In this document: piece by piece, positions 7,204 through 15,908 of the stretch
How the letters are laid out: each line of letters opens with the position of its first letter
How positions within the stretch are numbered: the stretch's first letter is position 1
DNA from: an uncultured Bacteroidales bacterium
GTDB taxonomy: Bacteria; Bacteroidota; Bacteroidia; Bacteroidales; P3
Assembly (NCBI GenBank): GCA_937884485.1
Contig: CALGCG010000072.1
Coordinates: 1 to 64,000 of the forward strand
Direction of reading: 5' to 3'
Length of the DNA stretch: 64,000 bases
Made by a program: the position numbers and the translations under genes
The notes under the pieces: generated by a model
Databases searched by the model: none
The model's input: the letters and a program-made list of their open reading frames with translations, nothing else
Told to the model about the DNA's origin: nothing

Positions 7204-9369
7204 TTATCTTACGATATCCATTTCCTCGATGAGGTTTTTGGCGCCGGCGAAGACGTCGATGACCCAGAGCATGTAGCGGCTATCGAGGCAGATGCAGCGC
7301 TGGAGGTTCTCTTCGAAGTCGATGTCGCCGCTCATGGCCTCGCTGTTGCCGTCGAAGGCCAGGCCGATGAGCTGTCCTTTGGCGTTGATGACGGGCGAGC
7401 CGGAGTTGCCGCCGGTGATGTCGTTGTTGGTGATGAAGCAGGTGGGCATCTCACCGCGCTTGTTGGCATAGCGGCCGAAGTCCTTCTTGGCGTAGAGCTC
7501 TTTGAGGCGGGTGGGGACGTTGAATTCGCTGTTCTCGGGGTCTTCCTTCTCGATGACGCCCTTCATGGTGGTGTAGTAGTGGTAGGAGACGCCGTCCTTG
7601 GGGTCGTAGCTCATCACGTTGCCGTAGGTGAGGCGGATGGTGCTGTTGGCGTCGGGCGACATGAGTTTGCCGTTCTTGTCGTTGATCTGGAGGATGCCGT
7701 CGGTGAAGTCGCGGATGCCGCGTTCGAGGTTTTCCTGCATGTTCTCGTCAACGTTGCTGCCAAGGGCGCGGTAGGCCTCGAGGGCCTCGTTGCCGGCTTT
7801 GGCCAGGGGGTCTTTCTCGAGGGTGCGGAGGCTGGGTTTCTGCATGAACTTGGCCAGCTTCTCGGGGTCGGCGAAGATGGACTTCTCGAAGAGGTCCTCG
7901 GCATACTCGTCGAAGTTGCCTTTGTATTTCTTGTTGGCTTTGAGGAGGAACTCGGGGCAGAAGTCGGCGTTCATGTGGTCGACGACATATTTGAACAGGT
8001 TGGCCACGAGGCGGCGGTCGACGTTCATGTCATAGTCCTTGTAGAAGTTGTCGATGTAGCCCTGGAGCACGGTGAGGTCGGCCTTGGGGTCGGCTTCGAG
8101 CATGTGGGCGAAGGTGTTCTTCACGCGGGCGGCGAAGATGGGGCTTTCGGGGCCGGAGAGGAGGCCTTCGATGAGGTACTGCTGGGCTTCCTCGACGGTG
8201 GCGCGGTTGGCGTAGCCTTTCTGGATGAGGTCGAGGGCGCGGCTATACTTGGGGTTGGTCTGGGTGCGTGCCCAGTCCATGTATTCTTTTTCGACTTCCT
8301 TCTTGACGCCCATGGTGTTGAGGGCCTTGAGGGCTTTGTTCTGCTCGTTGCTGTATTTCCAGTAGTTGGAGCAGGAGGCGTACTTGGAGGCGTATTTGAT
8401 GCGTGTGGCCTGGCTGGCGGCCATTTCCTCGCGGAGGATGTTGATTTTGACGGTGCGGATTTCGTAGCGCAGCTTGTTGGTGATGTTCATGGTTTCCTCG
8501 AGTCCGTAGGAGGTGAGGAAGTGGTCGGTGGTGCCGGGGAAGCCCATGACCATGGCAAAGTCGCCGTCGTTGATCTCGCCGGCGTTGACGGGCAGGTGGT
8601 GCTTGGGCTGCAGGGGCACGTTGTCCTTGCTGTAGTCGGCGGGGGTGCCGTCGGGGGCGGTGTAGATGCGGAACATGGAGAAGTCGCAGGTGTGGCGCGG
8701 CCAGGACCAGTTGTCGGTGTCGCCGCCGAACTTGCCCATCGACGAGGGGGGAGCGCCCACGAGGCGGACGTCCTTGTAGATGATGTGGACGAAGAGGAAG
8801 AACTGGTTGCCGTTGAACATGGGGATAACCCTGGCGTTGTAGACGGTGCCTTTGACGGCCTCGTCGGCGATTTCCTTGGAGACCTTGTCGATGGCGGCCT
8901 GGCGGTCGCTCTCGTTCATCTCGTCGGTGAGGACTTCCTTAACTTTGGCGGTGACATCTTCCATGCGCACAAGGATGGAGGCGGTCAGGCCGGGGTTGGG
9001 CAGTTCCTGGTCCATGGTGTAGGCCCAGAAGCCGTCGCGCAGGTAGTCGTGCTCCACGGTGGAGTGCTCCTGCAGCTTGCCGTAACCGCAGTGGTGGTTG
9101 GTGGACATGAGGCCCTTGCTGGAGATGATTTCTCCCGTGCAGAAGTGCCAGAAGGGGCTGCCGGCGTTGCCGAGGCCGACGATGGCGTCCTTGAGGCAGG
9201 ACTGGTTGATGCTGTAGATGTCTTCCGGAGTCAGTTTGAAGCCGGCACGTTGCATGTCGGAATAATTTTTGCCGATGAGCGACAGAAGCCACATGCCTTC
9301 GTCGGCGCGCACTGCGTTGGGGAGGAGCAGCGAGAACGCCATGGCGAGTAGTAAGGTACGAATTTTCAT
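7204..9369 (-). CDS. S46 family dipeptidyl-peptidase, DPP7-like
   Basis: A 721-residue secreted serine exopeptidase that removes dipeptides from peptide N-termini in the periplasm, supporting growth on protein. There is a signal peptide (about 1-22, ending VRA). The His of the triad lies in STNHHCGYG (H92/H93) and the nucleophile in GGNSGSPV (Ser about 656). Eighteen residues after the Ser is Gly (FDGN), as in DPP7, where DPP11 has the Arg that selects acidic P1 residues; specificity is therefore inferred to be for hydrophobic P1. Length fits the family (about 715). Own promoter at 9417-9448; the downstream rpoN fusion begins at the next base and may be cotranscribed. Confidence 0.92.
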   Translation of the reverse strand: MKIRTLLLAMAFSLLLPNAVRADEGMWLLSLIGKNYSDMQRAGFKLTPEDIYSINQSCLKDAIVGLGNAGSPFWHFCTGEIISSKGLMSTNHHCGYGKLQEHSTVEHDYLRDGFWAYTMDQELPNPGLTASILVRMEDVTAKVKEVLTDEMNESDRQAAIDKVSKEIADEAVKGTVYNARVIPMFNGNQFFLFVHIIYKDVRLVGAPPSSMGKFGGDTDNWSWPRHTCDFSMFRIYTAPDGTPADYSKDNVPLQPKHHLPVNAGEINDGDFAMVMGFPGTTDHFLTSYGLEETMNITNKLRYEIRTVKINILREEMAASQATRIKYASKYASCSNYWKYSNEQNKALKALNTMGVKKEVEKEYMDWARTQTNPKYSRALDLIQKGYANRATVEEAQQYLIEGLLSGPESPIFAARVKNTFAHMLEADPKADLTVLQGYIDNFYKDYDMNVDRRLVANLFKYVVDHMNADFCPEFLLKANKKYKGNFDEYAEDLFEKSIFADPEKLAKFMQKPSLRTLEKDPLAKAGNEALEAYRALGSNVDENMQENLERGIRDFTDGILQINDKNGKLMSPDANSTIRLTYGNVMSYDPKDGVSYHYYTTMKGVIEKEDPENSEFNVPTRLKELYAKKDFGRYANKRGEMPTCFITNNDITGGNSGSPVINAKGQLIGLAFDGNSEAMSGDIDFEENLQRCICLDSRYMLWVIDVFAGAKNLIEEMDIVR

Positions 9370-9416
9370 TGTCTTAATGATTTTAAATTAATAAATATTC
9401 TAATAACTTAAGGCTG

Positions 9417-9448
9417 CAAAGATACGAGAAAAACGCGACGTGGCCAAA
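9417..9448 (-). promoter_or_regulatory. Bacteroidota-type promoter of S46 peptidase gene
   Basis: Minus strand: TTTG at 9448-9445, 20 bases, TATCTTTG at 9424-9417, preceded by an A-tract and TTTGGCCAC, nearly identical to the promoter at 13499-13530. Confidence 0.8.
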
Positions 9449-9514
9449 TTTTTTTTTGTCCGGTCCTCCTATGTCGGTCGGGTGGAACAGGTACCGAAGA
9501 GGCCCCGGATTCGG

Positions 9515-9632
9515 CCCTTCTTATATAGTTCTTATATCGTTCACATATAGTTCTTATATAGTTCTTATATACTGTATATAAATACTATATGAATACTATA
9601 TGAGAACGATATAAGAACGATATAAGAAGGGG
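9515..9632. repeat. Long palindrome of 11-base units (copy 1)
   Basis: Two arms of about 58 bases, each made of five 11-base units of the form TTCTTATATAG, meet at TATAC-T-GTATA. The arms are flanked by CGGCCC on the left and GGGGCG on the right. Near-perfect complementarity would give a long hairpin. The same family recurs at 30197, 41705 and 58091. Here it sits between the 3' end of the adhesin gene and the promoter of the S46 gene. Confidence 0.85.
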
Positions 9633-9684
9633 CGAAGAGGGGCCCTGTTTGGGGCGAAGTGGGGGCGGTGCGGGGAGGGTGGTT

Positions 9685-12600
9685 TCAGCGGATGAGGGTG
9701 ACGGTGCCGATGCCGTTGCGGCGGTCGCCGTAGATGTCGGTGAGGTACCATCGGTAGACATAGGCGCCTTGTGGGACGGGTGTGCCGTCGTGGGTGCCGT
9801 CCCATGGGGCGTTGATGTCGTCGGAGTGCCACACCAGGAGGCCATGGCGGTTGTAGATGTGGATTTCGAAGTCATTCACTTCGAAGGAGGTGTGGCATCC
9901 GAAACGGTTGTTGTCCGCCTGGTCGGGGAAGAAGATGTTGGGGAACCATACGGAGCGTATCTTGGTGGCGAAGGCGACGGTGGTGTCGGCGCAGCAGCCC
10001 ACGTTGTTGCAGGAGGTCATGGTGACGCTGACGGAGTCGGGCAGGGGGTGGTGGAAGAGGCGCCGTGCGCGTTCGCCATGCAGGGTGGCGCCGTCGCTGA
10101 AGGACCATGAGGTGTGGTGGCGGCCGACGGAGCAGTCGTGGAGCGAGAGCACGGGGTGGTCGAAGTCGATGAAGGAGCGGTTGCTTTCGATGCAGAGTGC
10201 GGGAGGGGGTTCGACGCCGACGGTGATGGAGGCAATGGTGTTGCCTGCCGCATCGAGGAGGCTGTAGGTGGTGGTCTGCACGGGGTGCACGCTGACGGGG
10301 TTCTGTCCCTGGAGGGCGTCGAGGGAGGGGTCGGCGGGCGCGGCGCTCCAGATGAAGGTGTGTGTGCCTGTGGCGGTGAGGGTCACCTCTTCGCCGGGGC
10401 ACACGCCGTCGGCGCTGGCGGTGAGGCCTGCGGCTTCGTAGCCTACGATGAGCGTCACCACCGAGTCGCAGCCGTTCTGCGCCGTGTAGCGGAAGGTGTA
10501 GGTGCCGGCGAGGGTGATGGCGGTGTCGGCGAAGAGGAGGGTGTCGCCGGCGATGAGGTTTGAGGTGAGAGTGTCATGCGTCGATGCCAATATGGTGAGC
10601 GTCAGGTGGATGTGGTGTACCAGGGTGTCGTTCTGCACCCAGTTGGACCAGCGCTGCAGGGTGCCGGGCTGTGCGGTCTCGGAGGCTCTGATGTAGATGA
10701 GGCCCTCGAGGGGTGGGGTGTAGACCTGGCCGTCGACGGTGAAGGAGGCCGGCAGGCGGTATTCCTCGCCCTGGCATACGGTGTCGGAGAAGTGTATGGT
10801 GTCGTGGATGAGGGGTTGCACGTAGGGCAGCGGGACGAGGTGTTCGCCGAGGCTGAAGCTGTAGCCGTCCACGTTGCCGATGCCGTTGAGCCAGGCCACG
10901 AAGTTTCCAGAGTTGGAGTTGAGGGTGTGCGAGCCCTGTTGGACGGCGATACAGGCGTGGCTGTAGCTTGTGGTGCCGATGGGCTGGAATCGGGAGCTGA
11001 TGTCGTTGCCGTCAAGATAGATGGCGGAGGGGGAGTCGGTGGCGATGTAGAGGTTCCAGGTGGAGACGATGCGTTCGGTGGTGGGGGTGGCGAAGGAGCT
11101 GTGGCAGATGCCGTTTTCGAAGGCGGGGAGCGAGAGCAGTGCGGCGTCGCCGGGTTCGGCGTTCCAGTCGGAGCTTTTGGAGCAGAGTCCTACGCTGACG
11201 GGTGCCGAGGAGGAGAGGATGTGGTTGGCATTGGCGGAGATGTCTAATTCCATCGTTTGCCGCGGAGTGAGGGAGAAGGAGTTTCCGTTGTCCATGGTGA
11301 GAGTGCATGCGGTGTCGCCTGCCACCACGCGCAGGATGTTGCCCACGGAGCGCTGCACATCGGCCATCACGGGGAAGGTCTTTCCCCAGTATTCCACAGG
11401 CAGTGCCTGGTCGAAGATGAAGTCGCCACTGGGTGTTTCGTGCGGCAGGCCGGTGAACTGGTTGCCTTGGAAGATGGCTATGGGGTTGTTGGAGGTGACG
11501 ACCATGCCTGCCAGCGAGGCGTTGGGGCTGTTGGCCATAAGGGTGAGGGTTTGTCCGGCGCTGCCGAGGGTGAGCGAGGCTTGGGAGCCTGCGGGTGCCG
11601 CCGGGGCGTCGCCTGGTATGGAATAGAGCGTACAGGGTGGCGTGTATTGGACGGTGGTGTTGGGTTCTGTGGCGACGATGGTGATGGTGGCGCCGGTGTA
11701 GCTGGTGCGGGAGGGGTCGGCGGGGTAGTCGTTGACAATGTAGCGCCGGCGAAGGATTTCGGTGGGCAGTATGTTGGTGGTTCCCGAGGAGGCCAGCTCG
11801 GTCTGGAGGGCCACCAGCTGGATGCTGGCGGTGGAGGTGACGTGGATGCCTTTGCTCTCGCCCATGTTGTAGTGTTCGGGTTGTACCCAGTTGGGCAGGG
11901 TGATGGTGGTGGCAGAACCGGCGCTGTGGTTGACGGTCTGGCTCCAGGCCATGAGGGGGGCGCTCGCTGTGACGGTGCATGTTGTGTCGCCCGTGATAAT
12001 CAACGAGGTGGTGTTAGGAGTCTGCTCGCCACCGTTCAGCGGGACAGCCATCCAGAAGTCGCTGCCGCTGCCGTTGGCTCGTTGGCAGGGCACAGTGGGT
12101 TCTTCTGCTTCGAGGGCCATTCCGGCGAGGAAGGCGTAGCCCACCCACCGAGAGAGTCCAGACACGGTGGCGTAGAAGGGGCCGACGGTGTTTTCCAGCG
12201 TGTGGGAGCCGGGGGCGATATTGTGCTGGTAATAGCAGTAGGGAGTGCCGGTCAGAGGGGTGAAGAGACTGGCGGCGATGGGGTTGCCGTCGAGAATCAT
12301 GCTAGAGGCTGCAGCGGTGGTGGTGACGATGTCCAGATAGTTGTGGCTGGGGTCGATGTATTGTTCGCTCCAGGTGTCGTTGTTGCAGTTGTGCACGGGG
12401 AAGGTTGTGCTGCAGAGCCAGTTGTGTACGGGCGGAATGTCGACCGATGCGGGGTCGCCCAGGGAGGTGGCATTGAACTTGTCGAAGCTGACCAGATACT
12501 TGCACACGTAGACAGGTCCTGAGGAGGTGATGTGTGCCGCTGAGTTGGCTGGCAGGTGCCATTCATGGGTTTCTCCGGCGTTGAGGGTGACGGAGCTTGT

Positions 12601-13455
12601 GGAAGCGGAGGTGCAAGAGATTTGTACTGTGGTGCCGTTGGTGGATGCTGTGATGCGAATTTGGTCGCCTTCGGTGCGCGCCTGCTGGGAGACGACGACG
12701 AACTCGGTCCCCCACCAGTCGAGGGGTATGGCCTGCTCCACAAGGTGGTCGCGTCCGCGCTGAACATCGGTTGTGCCCACACGGGCGCAGGTGTGGCCTT
12801 GGAAAAGGGCGAAAGGCTTGTTGTTGGAGGATATGGTCATGCCGCTGAAGCCTTCGTTTATTCCGCATTTCAACGCCAGGCTTTGACCTGTGTTGAGGGT
12901 GACGGTGTAGGTGCTGCCGGGACTCAGCGAGAGGTTTTCGACATTGCAAGGGAGGGTCATGGTGAAGACGGTGTTGTCTTCGGTGGCCACCAGGGCCAGG
13001 CCTCCGGCATAGTCGCTGTTGTTGGGGTAGTCCTGTACGATGTATTGTGAGGTGAGGCGTTCGGATGGCAAAATGTTGCAGTAGTCCCATGAGTCGACGC
13101 GGTAGTTGCTGGCATAGAGCGAGATGTCCTGGGTAGAGGTGACGTGGTAGCCCATGTTGTGGGCCGTGGCCGAGGGAATGGAGGTTGCGTTGGGAAGCTG
13201 GATGTAGGTTTTTGTTCCTCCAGTGTGCTCGACGGAGGTGTTCCAGCCCGTCACGGGGTTGGAGACGGTGATGGTGGCGTTGTTGAGTCCGGTGGCGATT
13301 ACGGAGAAGGATGTTTGAGGTACGTTGCCGTTGGGAATGAACGACACCCAGAAGTCGTCGCCGGCGGTGGTATAGTTGCTGCATGGTGAGTCGGACTGCC
13401 CTCGCAATGGAAGCAGGCATGTCAAAAGAGCGATAGTTAGTGCTAATTGTTTCAT
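9685..13455 (-). CDS. Giant T9SS-exported adhesin with two IgGFc-binding-like regions
   Basis: A 1256-residue secreted protein. The signal peptide is about residues 1-20 (LLTCLLPLRGQ). Two long homologous regions (about 29-440 and 460-870) each begin with a GSDFWMAVP/GDDFWVSFIP-type motif and contain the patterns NILPTE/NILPSE, YIVNDYP/YIVQDYP and ALFQG/AIFQG, as in the N-terminal domain of IgGFc-binding proteins. Further Ig- or PKD-like segments follow. The last about 90 residues (WFPNIFFPDQADN, FEIHIYNRHGLLVW, WDGTHDGTPVPQGAYVYRW) are a gliding-motility-associated type B CTD, which directs export through the type IX system. It is probably cell-surface or released. Ligand unknown. Own promoter at 13499-13530. 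Confidence 0.85.
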   Translation of the reverse strand: MKQLALTIALLTCLLPLRGQSDSPCSNYTTAGDDFWVSFIPNGNVPQTSFSVIATGLNNATITVSNPVTGWNTSVEHTGGTKTYIQLPNATSIPSATAHNMGYHVTSTQDISLYASNYRVDSWDYCNILPSERLTSQYIVQDYPNNSDYAGGLALVATEDNTVFTMTLPCNVENLSLSPGSTYTVTLNTGQSLALKCGINEGFSGMTISSNNKPFALFQGHTCARVGTTDVQRGRDHLVEQAIPLDWWGTEFVVVSQQARTEGDQIRITASTNGTTVQISCTSASTSSVTLNAGETHEWHLPANSAAHITSSGPVYVCKYLVSFDKFNATSLGDPASVDIPPVHNWLCSTTFPVHNCNNDTWSEQYIDPSHNYLDIVTTTAAASSMILDGNPIAASLFTPLTGTPYCYYQHNIAPGSHTLENTVGPFYATVSGLSRWVGYAFLAGMALEAEEPTVPCQRANGSGSDFWMAVPLNGGEQTPNTTSLIITGDTTCTVTASAPLMAWSQTVNHSAGSATTITLPNWVQPEHYNMGESKGIHVTSTASIQLVALQTELASSGTTNILPTEILRRRYIVNDYPADPSRTSYTGATITIVATEPNTTVQYTPPCTLYSIPGDAPAAPAGSQASLTLGSAGQTLTLMANSPNASLAGMVVTSNNPIAIFQGNQFTGLPHETPSGDFIFDQALPVEYWGKTFPVMADVQRSVGNILRVVAGDTACTLTMDNGNSFSLTPRQTMELDISANANHILSSSAPVSVGLCSKSSDWNAEPGDAALLSLPAFENGICHSSFATPTTERIVSTWNLYIATDSPSAIYLDGNDISSRFQPIGTTSYSHACIAVQQGSHTLNSNSGNFVAWLNGIGNVDGYSFSLGEHLVPLPYVQPLIHDTIHFSDTVCQGEEYRLPASFTVDGQVYTPPLEGLIYIRASETAQPGTLQRWSNWVQNDTLVHHIHLTLTILASTHDTLTSNLIAGDTLLFADTAITLAGTYTFRYTAQNGCDSVVTLIVGYEAAGLTASADGVCPGEEVTLTATGTHTFIWSAAPADPSLDALQGQNPVSVHPVQTTTYSLLDAAGNTIASITVGVEPPPALCIESNRSFIDFDHPVLSLHDCSVGRHHTSWSFSDGATLHGERARRLFHHPLPDSVSVTMTSCNNVGCCADTTVAFATKIRSVWFPNIFFPDQADNNRFGCHTSFEVNDFEIHIYNRHGLLVWHSDDINAPWDGTHDGTPVPQGAYVYRWYLTDIYGDRRNGIGTVTLIR

Positions 13456-13498
13456 TATGAGTAGTTTTTGTTTTGTGTAGGACTGTCGTTACATGGTG

Positions 13499-13530
13499 CA
13501 AATATAATCATATTTTTGGGTGTGGCCAAA
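13499..13530 (-). promoter_or_regulatory. Bacteroidota-type promoter of adhesin gene
   Basis: Minus strand: TTTG at 13530-13527, 20 bases, TATATTTG at 13506-13499; it shares the A-tract plus TTTGGCCAC context with the S46 promoter. The leader is about 40 bases. The bases from 13531 to about 13780 hold no gene I can support. Confidence 0.8.
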
Positions 13531-13783
13531 TTTTTTTGTTCCCTGCCGGATGTCGTCGGGAGGTGACGGTGGCGAGGGGAGGACATTATGAGAATGGAAA
13601 AAGTTTTCAACAAAGGAGTTCGCCGGAAAACGACGGGGCGGTTGCGCGGTCGAGTCGTGCCAAAAGGGCTGATTTTTGGGGAAATCCGAAATTTTTTTGA
13701 GGGGTGATGAAACTTTTTTCGAGATTCTTCGTTTAGGGTTATGAACAACAAAAAAAGGTTAAAAAAAACAAATAAAGGATTTT

Positions 13784-13817
13784 TTTGGCAGAATTTGGGA
13801 ATTTCTTCGTAATTTTA
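13784..13817 (+). promoter_or_regulatory. Candidate promoter of dcw cluster
   Basis: TTTG at 13784-13787 is followed after 22 bases by TAATTTTA at 13810-13817, a weaker match to TAnnTTTG, about 22 bases before the mraZ start. I could not see clear MraZ-binding direct repeats here. Confidence 0.45.
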
Positions 13818-13841
13818 CACCCTGAAAAATAGTAGGTAAAA

Positions 13842-14306
13842 ATGGCCTTAATACTTGGAAAAGAATACTGTAAGGTGGACTCGAACGGTCGGTTCAAGTT
13901 CCCAATTGCGCTGAAGAGGCAGTTGGAGAGCGAGGACGGACGTTTCGTGATCCGCGAGAGTGTCTATGCCGAGTGTTTGGAGCTGTGGACGTATGCCAGT
14001 TTCAGGGAGGAGGTGGAGAAATTGCAAGAGAAGCTGAATTCCTACAATCTCAAGGAGCGCAATGTGCTGCGCAAGCTGACGGAAGGCAATGTAATCGAGC
14101 TGGACTCGAACGACCGCCTGTTGGTTCCTGCGGAGCAGAAGCATGTGGTGGCGAATGCCAAGGAGATTGTACTTCAGTCCACTGGTAAGTTCATAGAGCT
14201 CTGGGACCGTGTGGCCTACGAGAAGATGAACAGCGAGAGCGGCGACTTTGCCAAGATGGCAGAGGAACTGCTTGGAGCGAAACCAGTGGAGAGCGATGGA
14301 AGATAG
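13842..14306 (+). CDS. mraZ: Transcriptional regulator MraZ
   Basis: A 154-residue MraZ protein with two AbrB-like swapped-hairpin domains. Each carries a D-x-x-x-R type DNA-contact motif: CKVDSNGRFKFPIAL near residue 11 and ELDSNDRLLVPAEQ near residue 86. MraZ autorepresses the dcw operon and is usually its first gene, as here. Start ATG at 13842 follows the promoter directly. The 3' end overlaps rsmH by 11 bases. Confidence 0.92.
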   Translation: MALILGKEYCKVDSNGRFKFPIALKRQLESEDGRFVIRESVYAECLELWTYASFREEVEKLQEKLNSYNLKERNVLRKLTEGNVIELDSNDRLLVPAEQKHVVANAKEIVLQSTGKFIELWDRVAYEKMNSESGDFAKMAEELLGAKPVESDGR

Positions 14307-15213
14307 CATACATCAGGATTATCATGTGCCCGTGCTGCTGGGCGAAGCCCTGGAGGGGTTGTCCCTGCGGGGTGACGGCACGTATGTTGACGTGACGTTC
14401 GGTGGTGGCGGCCATTCGAAGGCGATCCTTGCGGGCCTGGGCCCCGAGGGACGCCTGCTGGCGTTTGACCAGGACGGCGACGCTGCTGCGAATGCCCTGG
14501 ATGACGGGCGCTTCACATTCATCAACGAGAACTTCCGTCACATGAAGAACTTCCTGCGTGTGCACGGAGTGAGGCATGTGGACGGCGTGCTGGCAGACCT
14601 TGGCGTGAGCAGCCACCAGTTCGACGTGGCGGAGAGGGGCTTCTCGACGCGCTTTGAGGGCGAGCTGGACCTGCGCATGGACCGGCGAGGGGAGGTGACG
14701 GCGCGCGACGTGGTGGTGAGTGAGGATGAAGAGGGGCTGTGCAGGATCCTGAAGATGTACGGCGAGCTGCCGAACGCGAGGCAGATGGCGCGGGCCATCG
14801 TGAAGGCACGGTCGGCGAAGGAAATAGTGACGACGACGGACCTGAAAGAGGCCGTGTGTCGTCATTTGCCGCGAGGCATGGAGAACCGCTACTTGGCGAT
14901 GCTGTTCCAGGCGCTGCGCATAGAGGTGAACGGGGAGCTGGAGTCGCTGAAGGCGATGCTGCAGCAGGCGAGCGAGGTGCTGGTGCCGGGTGGACGCCTG
15001 GTGGTGATCAGCTACCATTCGCTGGAGGACCGATTAGTGAAGAATTTCATGAGGAGCGGGAACTTCGAGGGTGAGGTGGAGAAGGATTTCTACGGCAATG
15101 TGCTGTCGCCGATGCGGATGGTGAGCAGGGGTGCGGTGAAGGCGAGCGAGGCGGAGGTGGCGGCGAACAGCCGGGCGCGGAGTGCGCGGCTGCGGGTGGG
15201 GGAGAAGGTTTGA
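14296..15213 (+). CDS. rsmH: 16S rRNA (cytosine-1402-N4)-methyltransferase
   Basis: A 305-residue SAM-dependent methyltransferase that modifies C1402 in the ribosomal P site. Motif I is VDVTFGGGGHSKAILA (about 28-43) and the catalytic region includes DGVLADLGVSSHQFD and ERGFSTRFEGELDLRMDR. The C-terminus retains GGRLVVISYHSLEDRLVKNF. The start is set at the ATG at 14296 because the 16 extra upstream codons only read the 3' end of mraZ in another frame and do not look like the family N-terminus. It overlaps mraZ by 11 bases, indicating coupling. Confidence 0.95.
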   Translation: MEDSIHQDYHVPVLLGEALEGLSLRGDGTYVDVTFGGGGHSKAILAGLGPEGRLLAFDQDGDAAANALDDGRFTFINENFRHMKNFLRVHGVRHVDGVLADLGVSSHQFDVAERGFSTRFEGELDLRMDRRGEVTARDVVVSEDEEGLCRILKMYGELPNARQMARAIVKARSAKEIVTTTDLKEAVCRHLPRGMENRYLAMLFQALRIEVNGELESLKAMLQQASEVLVPGGRLVVISYHSLEDRLVKNFMRSGNFEGEVEKDFYGNVLSPMRMVSRGAVKASEAEVAANSRARSARLRVGEKV

Positions 15214-15221
15214 GGGGAATG

Positions 15222-15263
15222 AACAATTAATAATTAACAATTAAAAATTAACAATTAATAATT
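15222..15263. repeat. AT-rich tandem AATTAACA-type repeat upstream of ftsL
   Basis: Repeats of AACAATTAATAATT and close variants cover 15222-15263; a related stretch lies at 15846-15880, after ftsL. Such AT-repeats are common between genes in Bacteroidales. The remaining intergenic bases to 15374 contain a G-rich segment with no gene I can support. Confidence 0.6.
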
Positions 15264-15374
15264 GGGGGTGATGAGGGGTTTGGGTGTGCGCACCGCGAGC
15301 GGCGCGCCACGGGACGAAGGAGAGGTTGAGTGATTGTTGAGTGATTAATGGATTTAATAATATACATATAGATT

Positions 15375-15845
15375 ATGGGAAACAAGTTCAGGGAGAAGGT
15401 GGCGGAGGAGGGTCTCGACGGCAGGGTTGCCGAGGAGGAGGTGCGTGCGGTGGAGAGTGCGGAGGATGCGGAGGTGGCGCCCGAGGTTGAGAACGAAGAG
15501 GCGGGGGATGAGGCTCCGCGAGGCCGTGGGAAGCGTGTGGACAAGGTGGCCAAGGGGGTGTCGAAGGTGCTGGGGGGCGATATACTGGGAGACCGTCTGG
15601 TGGTGAGGCAGATACCGCTGATGCTGCTGTGTCTGCTGTTTCTGCTGCTGATAGTGGCGAACCGATACAAGGTGGAGAGCCTGAGCCGTGAGAAGGAGGC
15701 TACAGAGGAGCGGATCAACGACCTGAGGGAGCACCGGATACAGATGCAGAAGCAGTATCAGAAGAGTGTGAAGATATCGCAGATTGCGGAGGAGCTGAGC
15801 GAGGAGGGAGTGGGGATTACCAGCGGGCCGCCGTATGAACTTTGA
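15375..15845 (+). CDS. ftsL: FtsL-like septum protein
   Basis: A 156-residue bitopic protein. It has an acidic, Arg-rich cytoplasmic N-terminus (about 1-74), one hydrophobic helix (about 80-95, PLMLLCLLFLLLIVANRY) and a coiled-coil-like periplasmic part (EKEATEERINDLREHRIQMQ) of heptad character. Position between rsmH and ftsI is the canonical ftsL place; in other phyla FtsL binds FtsB and FtsQ to activate FtsWI. Sequence conservation is low in this family, so the call rests on topology and context. The acidic cytoplasmic extension is longer than in E. coli FtsL. Confidence 0.78.
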   Translation: MGNKFREKVAEEGLDGRVAEEEVRAVESAEDAEVAPEVENEEAGDEAPRGRGKRVDKVAKGVSKVLGGDILGDRLVVRQIPLMLLCLLFLLLIVANRYKVESLSREKEATEERINDLREHRIQMQKQYQKSVKISQIAEELSEEGVGITSGPPYEL

Positions 15846-15908
15846 TTAACAATTAATAATTAAAAATTAGGAATTAGGGTTTGTGGGGAGTTTTAAAGAA
15901 AAAAAACT

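Noticed and set aside
7180..9351. A 723-codon plus-strand frame over the S46 peptidase gene
   Set aside because: Shadow of the S46 gene; composition is Val/Gly/Glu-rich and no motif is seen, while the minus-strand reading has a signal peptide and catalytic motifs.
9515..9632. CRISPR array
   Set aside because: The 11-base units are contiguous without unique spacers and form a palindrome, so they are not a CRISPR array.
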